Below are positions 13,870-21,480 of a stretch of 53,791 nt of DNA, in pieces. A program made the position numbers and the translations under genes. This DNA is from a virus. The stretch is from IMG/VR virus record IMGVR_UViG_3300048041_000085, positions 1 to 53,791 of that record; one strand, given 5' to 3'. Positions within the stretch are counted from its first letter, which is position 1, and the number at the start of each line of letters is the position of its first letter. The notes below the pieces were generated by a model, which searched no databases, was not told where the DNA came from, and worked only from the letters and a program-made list of their open reading frames with translations.

Positions 13870-14065
13870 CAGGGCATATCGTGGCAATGGCGTGTAGAAA
13901 GATCAGCTGAGATTGATCAAATCGCTCTAAAACCAAACAATTCTTATCATAGTCGACAATCACACCATCTAATTTGATGCCATTTATGAGATACATCATA
14001 ACTTTTGTTTGCCTATGCATAAGGGAGGCTAGAAAAACAGTTTCTATTTTAGATTCAGTTCTCAT
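13862..14065 (-). CDS. hfq: Phage-encoded Hfq-like RNA chaperone
   Basis: The 67-aa protein aligns along nearly its whole length with the Hfq core. FLASL matches helix 1, MYLINGIKLDGVI matches the Sm1 motif (E. coli IYLVNGIKLQGQI) and FLHAIATICP matches the Sm2 motif (YKHAISTVVP). By this alignment, distal-face residues Tyr25, Asn28, Gly29, Ile30 and Lys31 are kept. Proximal-pocket Gln8, Phe42 and Lys56 become Glu, Asn and Leu, and His57 is kept. The rim arginines are mostly lost. There is no C-terminal tail. AAGGA lies 8 bases before the ATG. It probably forms a hexamer that binds RNA, with altered specificity. Confidence 0.88.
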   Translation of the reverse strand: MRTESKIETVFLASLMHRQTKVMMYLINGIKLDGVIVDYDKNCLVLERFDQSQLIFLHAIATICPVR

Positions 14066-14094
14066 TAATTATTCCTTCTTTTTGCTATCGTTAT
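14052..14094 (-). repeat. Leader/start-codon repeat, hfq copy
   Basis: This is the partner of 12326-12368 (36 of 43 bases equal). It covers the hfq ribosome site, ATG and first codons and the stop codon of the upstream gene. Confidence 0.6.
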
Positions 14095-14120
14095 GATGTC
14101 GAATTGCTATCATTATGATG
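14082..14120. promoter_or_regulatory. hfq operator: two 17-bp direct repeats, 22-bp period
   Basis: TTGCTATCGTTATGATG (14082-14098) and TTGCTATCATTATGATG (14104-14120) differ at one base and are two helical turns apart. On the hfq strand each reads CATCATAAYGATAGCAA, close to the ACATCATTACGATGT sites upstream of both methylases. The repeat also encodes the odd His/Asn/Ser-rich end of the upstream protein. Confidence 0.6.
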
Positions 14121-14591
14121 ATGTTTTGATGGCATTATGAATGATAGTCCATCATCTTTCCATCTCATGTGCTCATTAAAATATTCATCATTTCTAATTT
14201 TATTTATGAGATCAAAATTAGCTCCAGAGTCTATAGATTGAATGAGGTGGATATGCTTAATAATCCCATTGCTATTGCTTTCCTTATAAGGAGATAGGAT
14301 CTTAAACCATATTTGATGTTTATTTTCGAAAAGATAAACCCAAAAGGCTAAGCATCTATGGGAACCTTCTAAGAAGGTATGAGTATTAGCTTGGAACGTA
14401 TGAACACAAACAGGACAGTAGAAAAATCCTTTGTTTGATTTATATTTATCATAATTATAAGAGATTTTCTTCCTAGGGTGGCTCTTATGTCCGCAATTCA
14501 AACAATGAATGCAATCTGGGAAACGTAACTTAATTAATAAGTGATCATCTTCAAGTGTATATTTTAGGTAATCTTTGTATGGTTTTCCCAT
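14091..14591 (-). CDS. Zinc-ribbon protein resembling an IS1595-type transposase N-terminus
   Basis: This 166-aa protein has two zinc-binding pairs, CLNCGH (about 33) and CPVC (about 59). They sit in a pattern like the N-terminal zinc ribbon of IS1595/ISXO2 transposases: LRFPDCIHCLNCG, then GFFYCPVCVHTFQANTHTFLEGS. The DDE nuclease domain that should follow is absent. It may be a domesticated DNA- or RNA-binding protein or a fragment. Its last 12 residues are encoded by the hfq operator repeats. It lies 25 bases upstream of hfq on the same strand and probably shares its transcript. Confidence 0.5.
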   Translation of the reverse strand: MGKPYKDYLKYTLEDDHLLIKLRFPDCIHCLNCGHKSHPRKKISYNYDKYKSNKGFFYCPVCVHTFQANTHTFLEGSHRCLAFWVYLFENKHQIWFKILSPYKESNSNGIIKHIHLIQSIDSGANFDLINKIRNDEYFNEHMRWKDDGLSFIMPSKHHHNDSNSTS

Positions 14592-14594
14592 TTC

Positions 14595-14723
14595 TTATTC
14601 TTTTTTACTTTCCGTCTTAATCAATGCCTTTTCTCGCATCGCATTTCTTTTCATAACGCTTGCTTTTTTGTAATTCAAGCAATACTTCCAGTTCTTTTTA
14701 CGTTTAAGCTTATGGGATGTCAC
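14595..14723 (-). CDS. Small Lys-rich protein (GTG start)
   Basis: The 42-aa frame starts with GTG at 14723 (GGAAAG 6 bases upstream) and ends 3 bases before the zinc-ribbon gene. The product is very basic (KLKRKKNWKYCLNYKKA...). Placement and coupling support it, but the length is short and the start is not ATG. Confidence 0.4.
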   Translation of the reverse strand: MTSHKLKRKKNWKYCLNYKKASVMKRNAMREKALIKTESKKE

Positions 14724-14780
14724 TTTTTACTTTCCATAATGCACATTATGCGACAGACCAATATGAGGAAGAAGATAATT

Positions 14781-14810
14781 GACTAGCCCTTGTATAAGCA
14801 AGAGCTAGTC
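14781..14810. repeat. Strong hairpin between small genes
   Basis: GACTAGC pairs with GCTAGTC, extended by CTTG/CAAG after one mismatch, with a 6-nt loop. No T-run follows on either strand. It lies between minus-strand genes (end 14913 and start 14723), so it may be a weak terminator or processing hairpin. Nothing else clear is seen in 14724-14912. Confidence 0.5.
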
Positions 14811-14912
14811 GTGCATACATACCTATAACATGAATAAAAGTCATATGCACAAAAGGGTTCCAGGTGTAACTCTCTCAAGATATATTATATACTACTCAAT
14901 ATCTGAGTTCAA

Positions 14913-15191
14913 CTAATTAGGCTTCTCTTCATCATCACAAATCATCAATTTCAATGTATTTATATTTAGTATAAACTTGTCAATGAGACTTTGCGCATAC
15001 CCTTTGTCAATTTTCTGCACCGAATAAATACAAGAAGCAATAATACTACCTGCAATTGAAAGATGTTGCTGTGGATGATGCAACGAATTAATCTCAGGCG
15101 TTATTTTTTCTATGACGTTTACCACATCTTGTACATCATCACTTTTTTCTATTTTCTCTAATTGTTCGAATGTCATTAATTTAATTGTCAT
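14913..15191 (-). CDS. Hypothetical helical protein
   Basis: The 92-aa acidic protein is predicted all-helical (MTIKLMTFEQLEKIEKSDDV...). It overlaps the upstream 99-aa gene by 11 bases, so the pair is probably translated together. No family or membrane segment recognised. Confidence 0.5.
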   Translation of the reverse strand: MTIKLMTFEQLEKIEKSDDVQDVVNVIEKITPEINSLHHPQQHLSIAGSIIASCIYSVQKIDKGYAQSLIDKFILNINTLKLMICDDEEKPN

Positions 15192-15480
15192 CTTCTCTTA
15201 CCTTTATGTATTCATCCCTAAGAATATCTACCAACATCTTTTTTAACTCATATTTTGCATCATTAAAGTCTGTAATCGTTATCAATACAAAGTTCCTCAA
15301 CATCTCTTTATATAAAGGTTTATTATCATAGTGATAAAAGATCACGTTATCAGCTAAGTCTCTGATATTTGTATTGTCTGAATCATCTAGTGCTATCATC
15401 AATTGAAGCAGAGGCTCTTTAACCTTTTTAAAGAAATTTAGTGCAATTTGTTCTAAGCATTGTCTTTGATGCAGTAGCAT
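15181..15480 (-). CDS. Hypothetical helical protein
   Basis: The 99-aa product is helical and charged (LLHQRQCLEQIALNFFKKVKEP...). Its 3' end overlaps the next gene. The function is unknown. Similar length and helical content to the 92-aa neighbour suggest, without proof, a pair. Confidence 0.5.
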   Translation of the reverse strand: MLLHQRQCLEQIALNFFKKVKEPLLQLMIALDDSDNTNIRDLADNVIFYHYDNKPLYKEMLRNFVLITITDFNDAKYELKKMLVDILRDEYIKVREDDN

Positions 15481-15546
15481 TAGCTAATATCTACAGAAAC
15501 TGAACTATTAAGCATCAGACGCCCCACAAAACAGTTGTGTATATCG

Positions 15547-16149
15547 CTAAACTTCATCAGGTGCTCCTGGAAATTTATCGGGATAAAGATTATCTATTAA
15601 TGCTGTTCCTCTATTAACGCCAATTGGGATTAATGTTTCATCGTCATTATCCTCTATTTCCTTAATTCTATCCTTACACAATTGACGATTCAAAACTATC
15701 CATTTTCCCTTCTCAGTTATCCAACAACCTTGTAAACAAGTCCCATAATCAACCAAATCTTTTCCATGAAATAAGCATAATAGGGTATTTATGTATTTTT
15801 CTAAGCCCAGATGAATGGCATGCTTTGTTCTATCCGATAGGTAATCAGATAAAGTAAGGTGAGCATAGAAAATGTTTTTCAATTTCTCTAAAGTATTATT
15901 ACCTACATAGTTATCCATGCCATTATACAAATGCTTAAGAATGGTTAAGCAATCATTATCATCAAAGTTATTTGAACCTGTAAAACCTAAAAAATGAGAT
16001 AAAAGCGTATCCGTATTATCTAAGTATATGTAACCTTTGTTAGGATCACTTACCCACATACCAGAATCTGGATCTTCTATCATATAAGCCAAACCAAAAG
16101 GACAATTCGATGCTCTGTATATATCAGCCCATTTGTTTACTTCATTCAT
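15547..16149 (-). CDS. Hypothetical protein
   Basis: This 200-aa protein is Asp/Asn/Leu-rich with no membrane segment. It begins MNEVNKWADIYRASNCPFGL and contains WITEKGKWIVLNR. It overlaps the 166-aa gene upstream by ATGA coupling. No family recognised. The region is part of the long minus-strand operon downstream of the lysis genes. Confidence 0.5.
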   Translation of the reverse strand: MNEVNKWADIYRASNCPFGLAYMIEDPDSGMWVSDPNKGYIYLDNTDTLLSHFLGFTGSNNFDDNDCLTILKHLYNGMDNYVGNNTLEKLKNIFYAHLTLSDYLSDRTKHAIHLGLEKYINTLLCLFHGKDLVDYGTCLQGCWITEKGKWIVLNRQLCKDRIKEIEDNDDETLIPIGVNRGTALIDNLYPDKFPGAPDEV

Positions 16150-16646
16150 TTTTCTTCTTCTTTCTTATCTGATTTAAAAGCTTCTTTTATTTCATCTACA
16201 GTATCATACCCACCACCTTCACCACGATAATGAATAACAAACTTATCTATATGGCCATTAAACTCAAACTCATGGATGAAATCTTCAGACATTACAGTCC
16301 TATATAATGGATTTAACATCAAAGGATCTGCAATATCTGGAGGATAAACACGCTCTTGAATAGCTTTCTTTAATGCTTCCATGCGATCTGGTGAATTCTT
16401 TAAATCTTTCAATTCAGATAACAAATCAATTTTTCTAGCACTTGCTAACGCATCCTTAGCGAGTTTATAAGCCTCAATGAAATCGTTGATTTTACTCTCA
16501 GGATACATAATAAACGCATTAATCAAATCTAGAAGGTCCAAACGATCCCTACACGTAGAGCCTTCTGTAGCCCTTAAAAAGGCTTTCTCGAATCTAGAAC
16601 AATCACGATACTTTAGTAGAAATTGATCAATAGGATTTATAATCAT
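16146..16646 (-). CDS. Hypothetical helical protein
   Basis: The 166-aa protein is mostly helical (DQFLLKYRDCSRFEKAFLRA...) with a charged C-terminus ending DKKEEEK. It is coupled upstream to a 19-codon frame and downstream to the 200-aa gene by 4-base overlaps. Function unknown. Confidence 0.5.
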   Translation of the reverse strand: MIINPIDQFLLKYRDCSRFEKAFLRATEGSTCRDRLDLLDLINAFIMYPESKINDFIEAYKLAKDALASARKIDLLSELKDLKNSPDRMEALKKAIQERVYPPDIADPLMLNPLYRTVMSEDFIHEFEFNGHIDKFVIHYRGEGGGYDTVDEIKEAFKSDKKEEEK

Positions 16647-16702
16647 CTATTAGCCTTCTTACTTCTAAGTTTGCGTTTTGTTTTCGTTAATTTCTTCTTC
16701 AT
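16643..16702 (-). CDS. 19-aa basic micro-protein in the lysis cassette
   Basis: The frame reads MKKKLTKTKRKLRSKKANR and overlaps its neighbours at both ends (TAATG upstream, ATGA downstream). Eleven of 19 residues are Lys or Arg. The double coupling suggests it is translated, either as a peptide or only to carry ribosomes to the next gene. Confidence 0.4.
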   Translation of the reverse strand: MKKKLTKTKRKLRSKKANR

Positions 16703-16851
16703 TACAACACCGCCTCAATAATCTCTGGATCAGCCTCAACAATCTCCTCAACCACATCTTCGACGATAAATTCATCTTCTTTGGGTAAGCAATAAAAGCC
16801 TATACCAGCTACGAGGAGAACAATCAATAGACCTAATTCATACTGTTTCAT
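16702..16851 (-). CDS. 49-aa single-span membrane protein, holin or spanin candidate
   Basis: The product has one N-terminal membrane segment (ELGLLIVLLVAGIGFYCL) followed by an acidic tail (EDEFIVEDVVEEIVEADPE). Its ATG overlaps the endolysin stop (ATGA), so it is translationally coupled to it. Tiny membrane proteins next to an endolysin are usually holins, pinholins or spanin parts. No family match is claimed. Confidence 0.6.
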   Translation of the reverse strand: MKQYELGLLIVLLVAGIGFYCLPKEDEFIVEDVVEEIVEADPEIIEAVL

Positions 16852-17354
16852 TGGTTTAATCCCTTCAACAAAGCATCCATCTCCCCAATCGTATACATTG
16901 CTGGTAATTCATGGCTTCCCAGCTGTACGTGATCTGAATCTGTTGCTGGCTCTGGCCAATTACGCCCTGGTGTTAACCCCACCAATAAAGCTTGTGCTGC
17001 CAGAATATCATAAATAGGACCACCCGCCATGTCTCCATCAACGAATATGTCACAAGCTTTTCCTATGAGATGATAGCTATAAATGAATGTGTGAGTAACC
17101 TGAGGACCATTAGCCTGAGGCCCTACGCCTTGCAATACCGATGCCGCATAAGGCGCATCATTAGCAATCAACATCGCTATCTCAGCATTAACTTGATCAG
17201 TTGTCCTGCTTTGTCGCCATAGCTTAGCCTGTTCTTCCAATGTCCGAATGCCATAATATGGATTAACAGTGTGTCCGAGTGCTTCCATATTTGTTAATAG
17301 CTCTTGAAGCAATTGGGCGAATGTAGGGTCTAGTTTTGTAAAATCAATTGTCAT
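16848..17354 (-). CDS. Endolysin, M15-type peptidase (VanY/L-alanyl-D-glutamate peptidase-like)
   Basis: The 168-aa enzyme carries the M15 zinc-site pattern: YGIRTLEEQAKLW, then SYHLIGKACDI (first His and Asp ligands, near 95-103) and DSDHVQL (second His, near 140). Such enzymes cut peptide cross-links in peptidoglycan. I chose the ATG at 17354 (MTIDFTKLDP) because GAAGG lies 9 bases before it. The ATG at 17384 has no ribosome site. There is no signal peptide, so release needs a holin, and a small membrane gene overlaps its end. Confidence 0.85.
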   Translation of the reverse strand: MTIDFTKLDPTFAQLLQELLTNMEALGHTVNPYYGIRTLEEQAKLWRQSRTTDQVNAEIAMLIANDAPYAASVLQGVGPQANGPQVTHTFIYSYHLIGKACDIFVDGDMAGGPIYDILAAQALLVGLTPGRNWPEPATDSDHVQLGSHELPAMYTIGEMDALLKGLNQ

Positions 17355-17418
17355 TTTCTTACCTTCTTTATGTGTATTTTTCATAAAATAAAAAATTATT
17401 CTAATTTATTCAAGTGTT

Positions 17419-19137
17419 TTAGTAATTAATATCACTATACGTTAAGTTCGGACTCAAGTGCGAAATCAAGCTTGGATCATCACGCCATCTATGTTCTTGT
17501 ACAGGTGGTTCTTCTGTCGGTAAATATACTAGCTCACGTGCTCTTATTTCAATAAATGCTTGAGATACAGCGTCGACTAAGTCTTGATCTTTAGAGGTAG
17601 GACACCCTAACAGGGCTTGCATCACTCTATTAGCAAATGGATACAATATACCATTCTCATTTGAAGGTAACCATACAAGCCCTTGCTCTACCGTGATACT
17701 AGCTAACCGTGCACGTCTTGTTTTGCCTGATTCATCACTGCCACCACTTAACCCACGAACATTAGGATTAAACCCGAATATGGGAAGGCCTGAACGATTT
17801 AAGTCTTGAATTATTCCCTTACCTTGGAGTGTATCCTCTATGAGTATGATGTCAGCTGCCTTAGATAGTGCAGGGTCTCTCATCTCGATAGAATGAGATC
17901 TAAGAGATGGGTTTATACTGTGATAGTTCCTACCTAATCTTATAATCATTCGCCTTAGATCAGGTTGCTCTAGTTTCCCTGACCATGCGCCCAATAAGAT
18001 CAAATGAAATGCATTGTCAAGCGTTTGAAAGACGCCGAAGGTGCAGCAAGCTGATTCGCAGGCGTCAATTCCAGTCGCAACTGCTGTGTCCCAACTCTGG
18101 ACTATACATAAACAAGCAGGTGCCTTTCCTTCATCCCAGATATTAAACCACTCCCGTTTGAAAATGTTACCTGATTCTGCTGTCGGTAGCTGTTGGAGCT
18201 GAGAGCTTCTATTATACTCTGTACCTAGCATGATCTTTAATTCATCTACATAAGAGCGTGGCATACGTGATGGCCAGAGGAGTTCTTTGTCTTTAGAACG
18301 GGGATCAGTCCAGGCTGTCTTACTATCACCGATAGGAATCGTTACACATTTACGAGCTGGATCAAATTCCATGGGTAACATCAAATGATATGTCTTGGGT
18401 AATTTCATGTCTAACAGAAGCTGAGCCGCATCCTCCTCATGTAATCTTTGCATAATAAGAATGGTTACGCTAGTTGTGGTGCTGTCTTGACGCACAAAGA
18501 TCGAATACAGACGGGCACGCGTTCTATCTCTTAATGTCTTATAGATGATGTCGTCTGCTCTGTTGATATCATCAAATATGTTAATGTCTCCACCATGACC
18601 AACAGCATTACCGCCAATAGATTTAATAATGCGTTCTCCGCCTCTCATATTAGCGAACCTAGAGTTGGTATTCACATCCTTCCGCAACTTGACTTGAGTG
18701 CCCCAGAATTTTTGATATAATTCAGACTCTATAATGCGTTTGCATTTAATAGAGTCACGCATAGAGAGATCTTTATCACCTGTTAGACAAAATACCTTCT
18801 TATGAGAATGTTTTATCCAGGCAAAAGCGGGAAAGAATACGTTACAGATTAAGGATTTCATGCAACGAAAAGGAATATTAATAACAAGGTAACGTATCTT
18901 ACCTTCAAGTGTGGCCTGGAGATGCAGAGCTATATCTCTGATATGCCAATTGTCAAAAAACTGGTGTTCTCCTTCTACAATATGCCAGAAAGTCTTGATG
19001 AAATAATGAAGAGACTCTTCACACTTGCGCTTAGTCTCTTGCTCTTCTTCAGTTAGAATAACGAATTGATATTTACGTTGCTCTTGTACTTCTATGCATG
19101 ATTCATGCCTCTTTTTTAGCAGAGTAGCAACTGACAT
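17419..19137 (-). CDS. terL: Terminase large subunit
   Basis: The 572-aa protein shows the terminase ATPase-nuclease plan. The Walker A-like loop is VINIPFRCMKSLICNVFF (about 85-100), followed by FCLTGDKDLSMRDSIKC. The Walker B-like segment is GGDINIFDDINRADD (about 185). The RNase H-fold nuclease has SWDTAVATG (about 350), ILIEDTLQGKG (about 437) and a final DLVDAVSQAF. It packages DNA into the prohead by docking to the portal. It lies in the early/middle operon with lysis genes, away from the head genes. The ribosome site is weak, so coupling to the 44-aa gene 3 bases upstream is likely. Confidence 0.85.
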   Translation of the reverse strand: MSVATLLKKRHESCIEVQEQRKYQFVILTEEEQETKRKCEESLHYFIKTFWHIVEGEHQFFDNWHIRDIALHLQATLEGKIRYLVINIPFRCMKSLICNVFFPAFAWIKHSHKKVFCLTGDKDLSMRDSIKCKRIIESELYQKFWGTQVKLRKDVNTNSRFANMRGGERIIKSIGGNAVGHGGDINIFDDINRADDIIYKTLRDRTRARLYSIFVRQDSTTTSVTILIMQRLHEEDAAQLLLDMKLPKTYHLMLPMEFDPARKCVTIPIGDSKTAWTDPRSKDKELLWPSRMPRSYVDELKIMLGTEYNRSSQLQQLPTAESGNIFKREWFNIWDEGKAPACLCIVQSWDTAVATGIDACESACCTFGVFQTLDNAFHLILLGAWSGKLEQPDLRRMIIRLGRNYHSINPSLRSHSIEMRDPALSKAADIILIEDTLQGKGIIQDLNRSGLPIFGFNPNVRGLSGGSDESGKTRRARLASITVEQGLVWLPSNENGILYPFANRVMQALLGCPTSKDQDLVDAVSQAFIEIRARELVYLPTEEPPVQEHRWRDDPSLISHLSPNLTYSDINY

Positions 19138-19140
19138 CCA

Positions 19141-19275
19141 CTAATCTTGAAAAACAATCATGATATCTATAAAAACGGTAATAAAGAACACAATGCCTAG
19201 AAACATAGCTGCCAAACAAATAATTTTCTCTTCCCAAGTCGCATCCTCAAGATAGTTTATGAATTCGTTCATCAT
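19141..19275 (-). CDS. 44-aa single-span membrane protein, holin-like candidate
   Basis: The ATGATG at 19275 follows AGGTG by 7 bases. The product has an acidic N-terminus (NEFINYLEDATWEEK) and one long hydrophobic segment (IICLAAMFLGIVFFITVFI). Small membrane genes just before terL occur in T7-like cassettes, where holins lie near terminase genes. This is a candidate second lysis membrane protein. Confidence 0.55.
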   Translation of the reverse strand: MMNEFINYLEDATWEEKIICLAAMFLGIVFFITVFIDIMIVFQD

Positions 19276-19340
19276 CTATACACCTGTCTCTATAATGTTT
19301 TTTACACTATAACAAAACAGTAACAAATTTTATATAAATT

Positions 19341-19715
19341 TTATTTAACTGATAATATAAGCATACCTGCTGTCGTAACATTATTAGGATTCTGTAACCC
19401 ACCTATTCCATAATGATCAGGTGCTGTATCATCGTCGTGAGAAAAATCTTTACCATGATAAAAATGTAATTTAATCAACCCTTCATCTGTCCAATAATAA
19501 GAATAATCTGATGTCTTGCTCGTCTTCCATGGCCAAGGCCAGCCTTGAGAAGGATCAATATAGGTTTCTAATTTCTTTATCTCATCTAAAAATCCTTCTT
19601 CATTTCTGGCATCAAGAACCTCAATAACTCCGGAGGGGTATCCATCATGAGATACACTCCCTACCCACTTTGAATCTTTCCCTTTACCAATATAGAAATC
19701 TGCGCGTGTACCCAT
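19341..19715 (-). CDS. Conserved hypothetical protein (MGTRADFY type)
   Basis: This 124-aa protein begins MGTRADFYIGKGKDSKWVGS and has GWPWPWKTS near 60. I recognise the MGTRADFY...GWPWPW pattern from uncharacterised proteins in proteobacterial and phage genomes, but no function is known. It starts 1 base before the 89-aa gene ends. Confidence 0.6.
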   Translation of the reverse strand: MGTRADFYIGKGKDSKWVGSVSHDGYPSGVIEVLDARNEEGFLDEIKKLETYIDPSQGWPWPWKTSKTSDYSYYWTDEGLIKLHFYHGKDFSHDDDTAPDHYGIGGLQNPNNVTTAGMLILSVK

Positions 19716-19985
19716 CTAAAAATCCTTAATGTCTATGCCCACACCTAAGTCATGAGGCTGTCGTGCTGGTAGCCCCATTTTATCAACTCCATTGCCATTT
19801 CCATCGAAAATATCTAAATGACGGGCTTTCCTTGAAAGTTCAAGCGCCTCCTTAAATACTTGGAATAAGTTTTCGTCTTCGATATTGTCCATTCCCTCAA
19901 TTGTGAATATTCCATGTTCCCATTTGATGGTAATTTCATGACGATTAATGAATGTTATTATTCCATATTGTTTTTTATTTCTCAT
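19716..19985 (-). CDS. Hypothetical small protein
   Basis: The 89-aa protein has an alternating beta pattern at its start (YGIITFINRHEITIKWEHGIFTI). It adjoins the DUF1064 gene with no spacer. Function unknown. Confidence 0.5.
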   Translation of the reverse strand: MRNKKQYGIITFINRHEITIKWEHGIFTIEGMDNIEDENLFQVFKEALELSRKARHLDIFDGNGNGVDKMGLPARQPHDLGVGIDIKDF

Positions 19986-20282
19986 TTAAAGCTCCGTTAT
20001 CTTAATAGGATACAAAAATTCTACCATTTTCTTGTTCTTGATATATGTAGGTGTCCTTTTCCCCTTCACATCTTCAACACCAATGTTGCCGTCTTTCCAT
20101 ACCACATAGAAATCACAGAGATATTTAACATTACCCGGAAGATGGAATGGAGCTTGCCGCAGGAAGTACAATACTTCTCCCGCTTGTTGTAATAACTTAA
20201 GCTCACAATATCGATTTGCTTCCTTTTTAGAACTAAAAGGTATGGCGTCAATAGTGGTACGTACGTTACGATACTTATTCAT
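19986..20282 (-). CDS. DUF1064-type nuclease-like protein
   Basis: The 98-aa protein matches the phage DUF1064 pattern: YRNVRTTIDAIPFSSKKEANRYCELKLL, then YLCDFYVVWKDGNIGVEDVKGK. The spaced D...E-x-K (CDFY...VEDVKGK) resembles a PD-(D/E)XK nuclease core. It may act as an endonuclease or resolvase in phage DNA processing. Family function is inferred, not proven. Confidence 0.75.
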   Translation of the reverse strand: MNKYRNVRTTIDAIPFSSKKEANRYCELKLLQQAGEVLYFLRQAPFHLPGNVKYLCDFYVVWKDGNIGVEDVKGKRTPTYIKNKKMVEFLYPIKITEL

Positions 20283-20322
20283 CCTCTAAATAACCTCGTT
20301 AACATGTTTACATCCATCACCA

Positions 20323-20760
20323 TCAATCTTTCCTCTTCCTAGTATGTTTCTTACGCTTATGCAGCTTGTTCTTTACATATTTACGCTTGGTGCGTGCAGG
20401 TAAGGCTGTATCTATACAAACAATAGGATTACCGTTGACATCAACACCAATACCGGGTGCATATCTAGGATTATCCGTAGCAAATATAAGATTGAGACCA
20501 GACGCTGGATCTACCTGAGTCTTAACCTTCATATTACCTTCAGAATCGCCAAATAAGTATTCACTAAAAACTCTTCTCTTAAAGACAAACGTCCTCCCAA
20601 TAGTCTTAGCAAACCATCCATCATTCGCTTTAATGGGATGGCTACACATAAATTCCCACTTGCTATCATCCACAATATATTTAGGCATATGCGCATAATC
20701 TTCGTGCGAATAACTATTGTAATAAAGATAGGAGTATAGTTTATTTTCTTCTTCTTTCAT
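20323..20760 (-). CDS. Hypothetical protein with basic tail
   Basis: The 145-aa product has a Tyr-rich start, a Trp/Phe-containing middle and a strongly basic C-terminus (RKYVKNKLHKRKKHTRKRK) suited to nucleic-acid binding. No family recognised. Confidence 0.5.
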   Translation of the reverse strand: MKEEENKLYSYLYYNSYSHEDYAHMPKYIVDDSKWEFMCSHPIKANDGWFAKTIGRTFVFKRRVFSEYLFGDSEGNMKVKTQVDPASGLNLIFATDNPRYAPGIGVDVNGNPIVCIDTALPARTKRKYVKNKLHKRKKHTRKRKD

Positions 20761-20841
20761 TTTCTTTTCCTATTTAATTTTAAAAAATATCTGTAATTCT
20801 CTCCACAGCTTGTTCCTTGCAAGATCAGATAATTTCAGCCA

Positions 20842-21024
20842 TTAGATACTTCCCGTTAGAGTTTTACATTGATCATTATTCAGAGTTGCGCCCGGCTCTT
20901 TCTTCTTCTCGTGCCCTTTTTTAAGTTCCACAATATTCCAGTTAAGATCATCAATATTTTTACGTTGAATAGCAACATGCGACTCAAGTATATTTATTCG
21001 ATCTTCCATTTCATTACTCATCAT
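20842..21024 (-). CDS. Small coiled-coil protein
   Basis: The 60-aa protein has a SlyX-like heptad region (MEDRINILESHVAIQRKNID) over residues 5-37. It overlaps the 52-aa coiled-coil gene upstream by 11 bases. The pair may associate. Function unknown. Confidence 0.5.
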   Translation of the reverse strand: MMSNEMEDRINILESHVAIQRKNIDDLNWNIVELKKGHEKKKEPGATLNNDQCKTLTGSI

Positions 21025-21172
21025 TTACCCTTTCTACCGCCTCAAGCTTATCCAATCTCTCTTTATGTCCCTTCAAGCTTATATTGATCTGTGTCAATCG
21101 ACCATTATTCACAGCAACATCCGACAATGCTTTATCTAGTTTTTCTTCTATCGCTTTTATTTTCTCTTCCAT
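21014..21172 (-). CDS. Small coiled-coil protein (52 aa)
   Basis: The frame from ATG 21172 encodes MEEKIKAIEEKLDKALSDVA and a second charged helix (KGHKERLDKLEAVER). Heptad spacing of Ile/Leu suggests a coiled coil. It overlaps the next coiled-coil gene. The ribosome site is weak, which lowers confidence. Confidence 0.45.
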   Translation of the reverse strand: MEEKIKAIEEKLDKALSDVAVNNGRLTQINISLKGHKERLDKLEAVERVNDE

Positions 21173-21258
21173 AGTATAGGATATCCTAAATTTGTATTAA
21201 ATTTGTATTTTTTAATACAATAATTAAATATATGTTTTTAACTTACTTCATGTGTGTA

Positions 21259-21480
21259 CTATATTTTATTTTGTAATTCTTTCATTTTGTTAAAAGTCAT
21301 AGTCAAAAGCGATGTTATATCTAAGTTATTAATTGGAATTAAAGATAATAACTCTTCAACTGTTCCAACTGTTGATACGTCTATACTCGGTGCTGTACTA
21401 TCTGCGGGAGCAGTAGAAGCAAGAGAGTATGGATTATCTGTACTTTTGCTAATTGCCCTCGCAAGAACTATCTTCTCCAT
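21259..21480 (-). CDS. Hypothetical protein sharing a segment with its neighbour
   Basis: The 73-aa protein contains LASTAPADSTAPSIDV, close to PLASTAPSDGTAHRLL in the 183-aa protein upstream. The DNA beneath is nearly identical over about 33 bases (around 21393-21426 and 21879-21912). The two genes overlap by 13 bases. Probably related by partial duplication. Function unknown. Confidence 0.45.
   Translation of the reverse strand: MEKIVLARAISKSTDNPYSLASTAPADSTAPSIDVSTVGTVEELLSLIPINNLDITSLLTMTFNKMKELQNKI

Noticed and set aside
17355-17384. Longer start for the endolysin
   Set aside because: No ribosome site before it, while GAAGG precedes the ATG at 17354.
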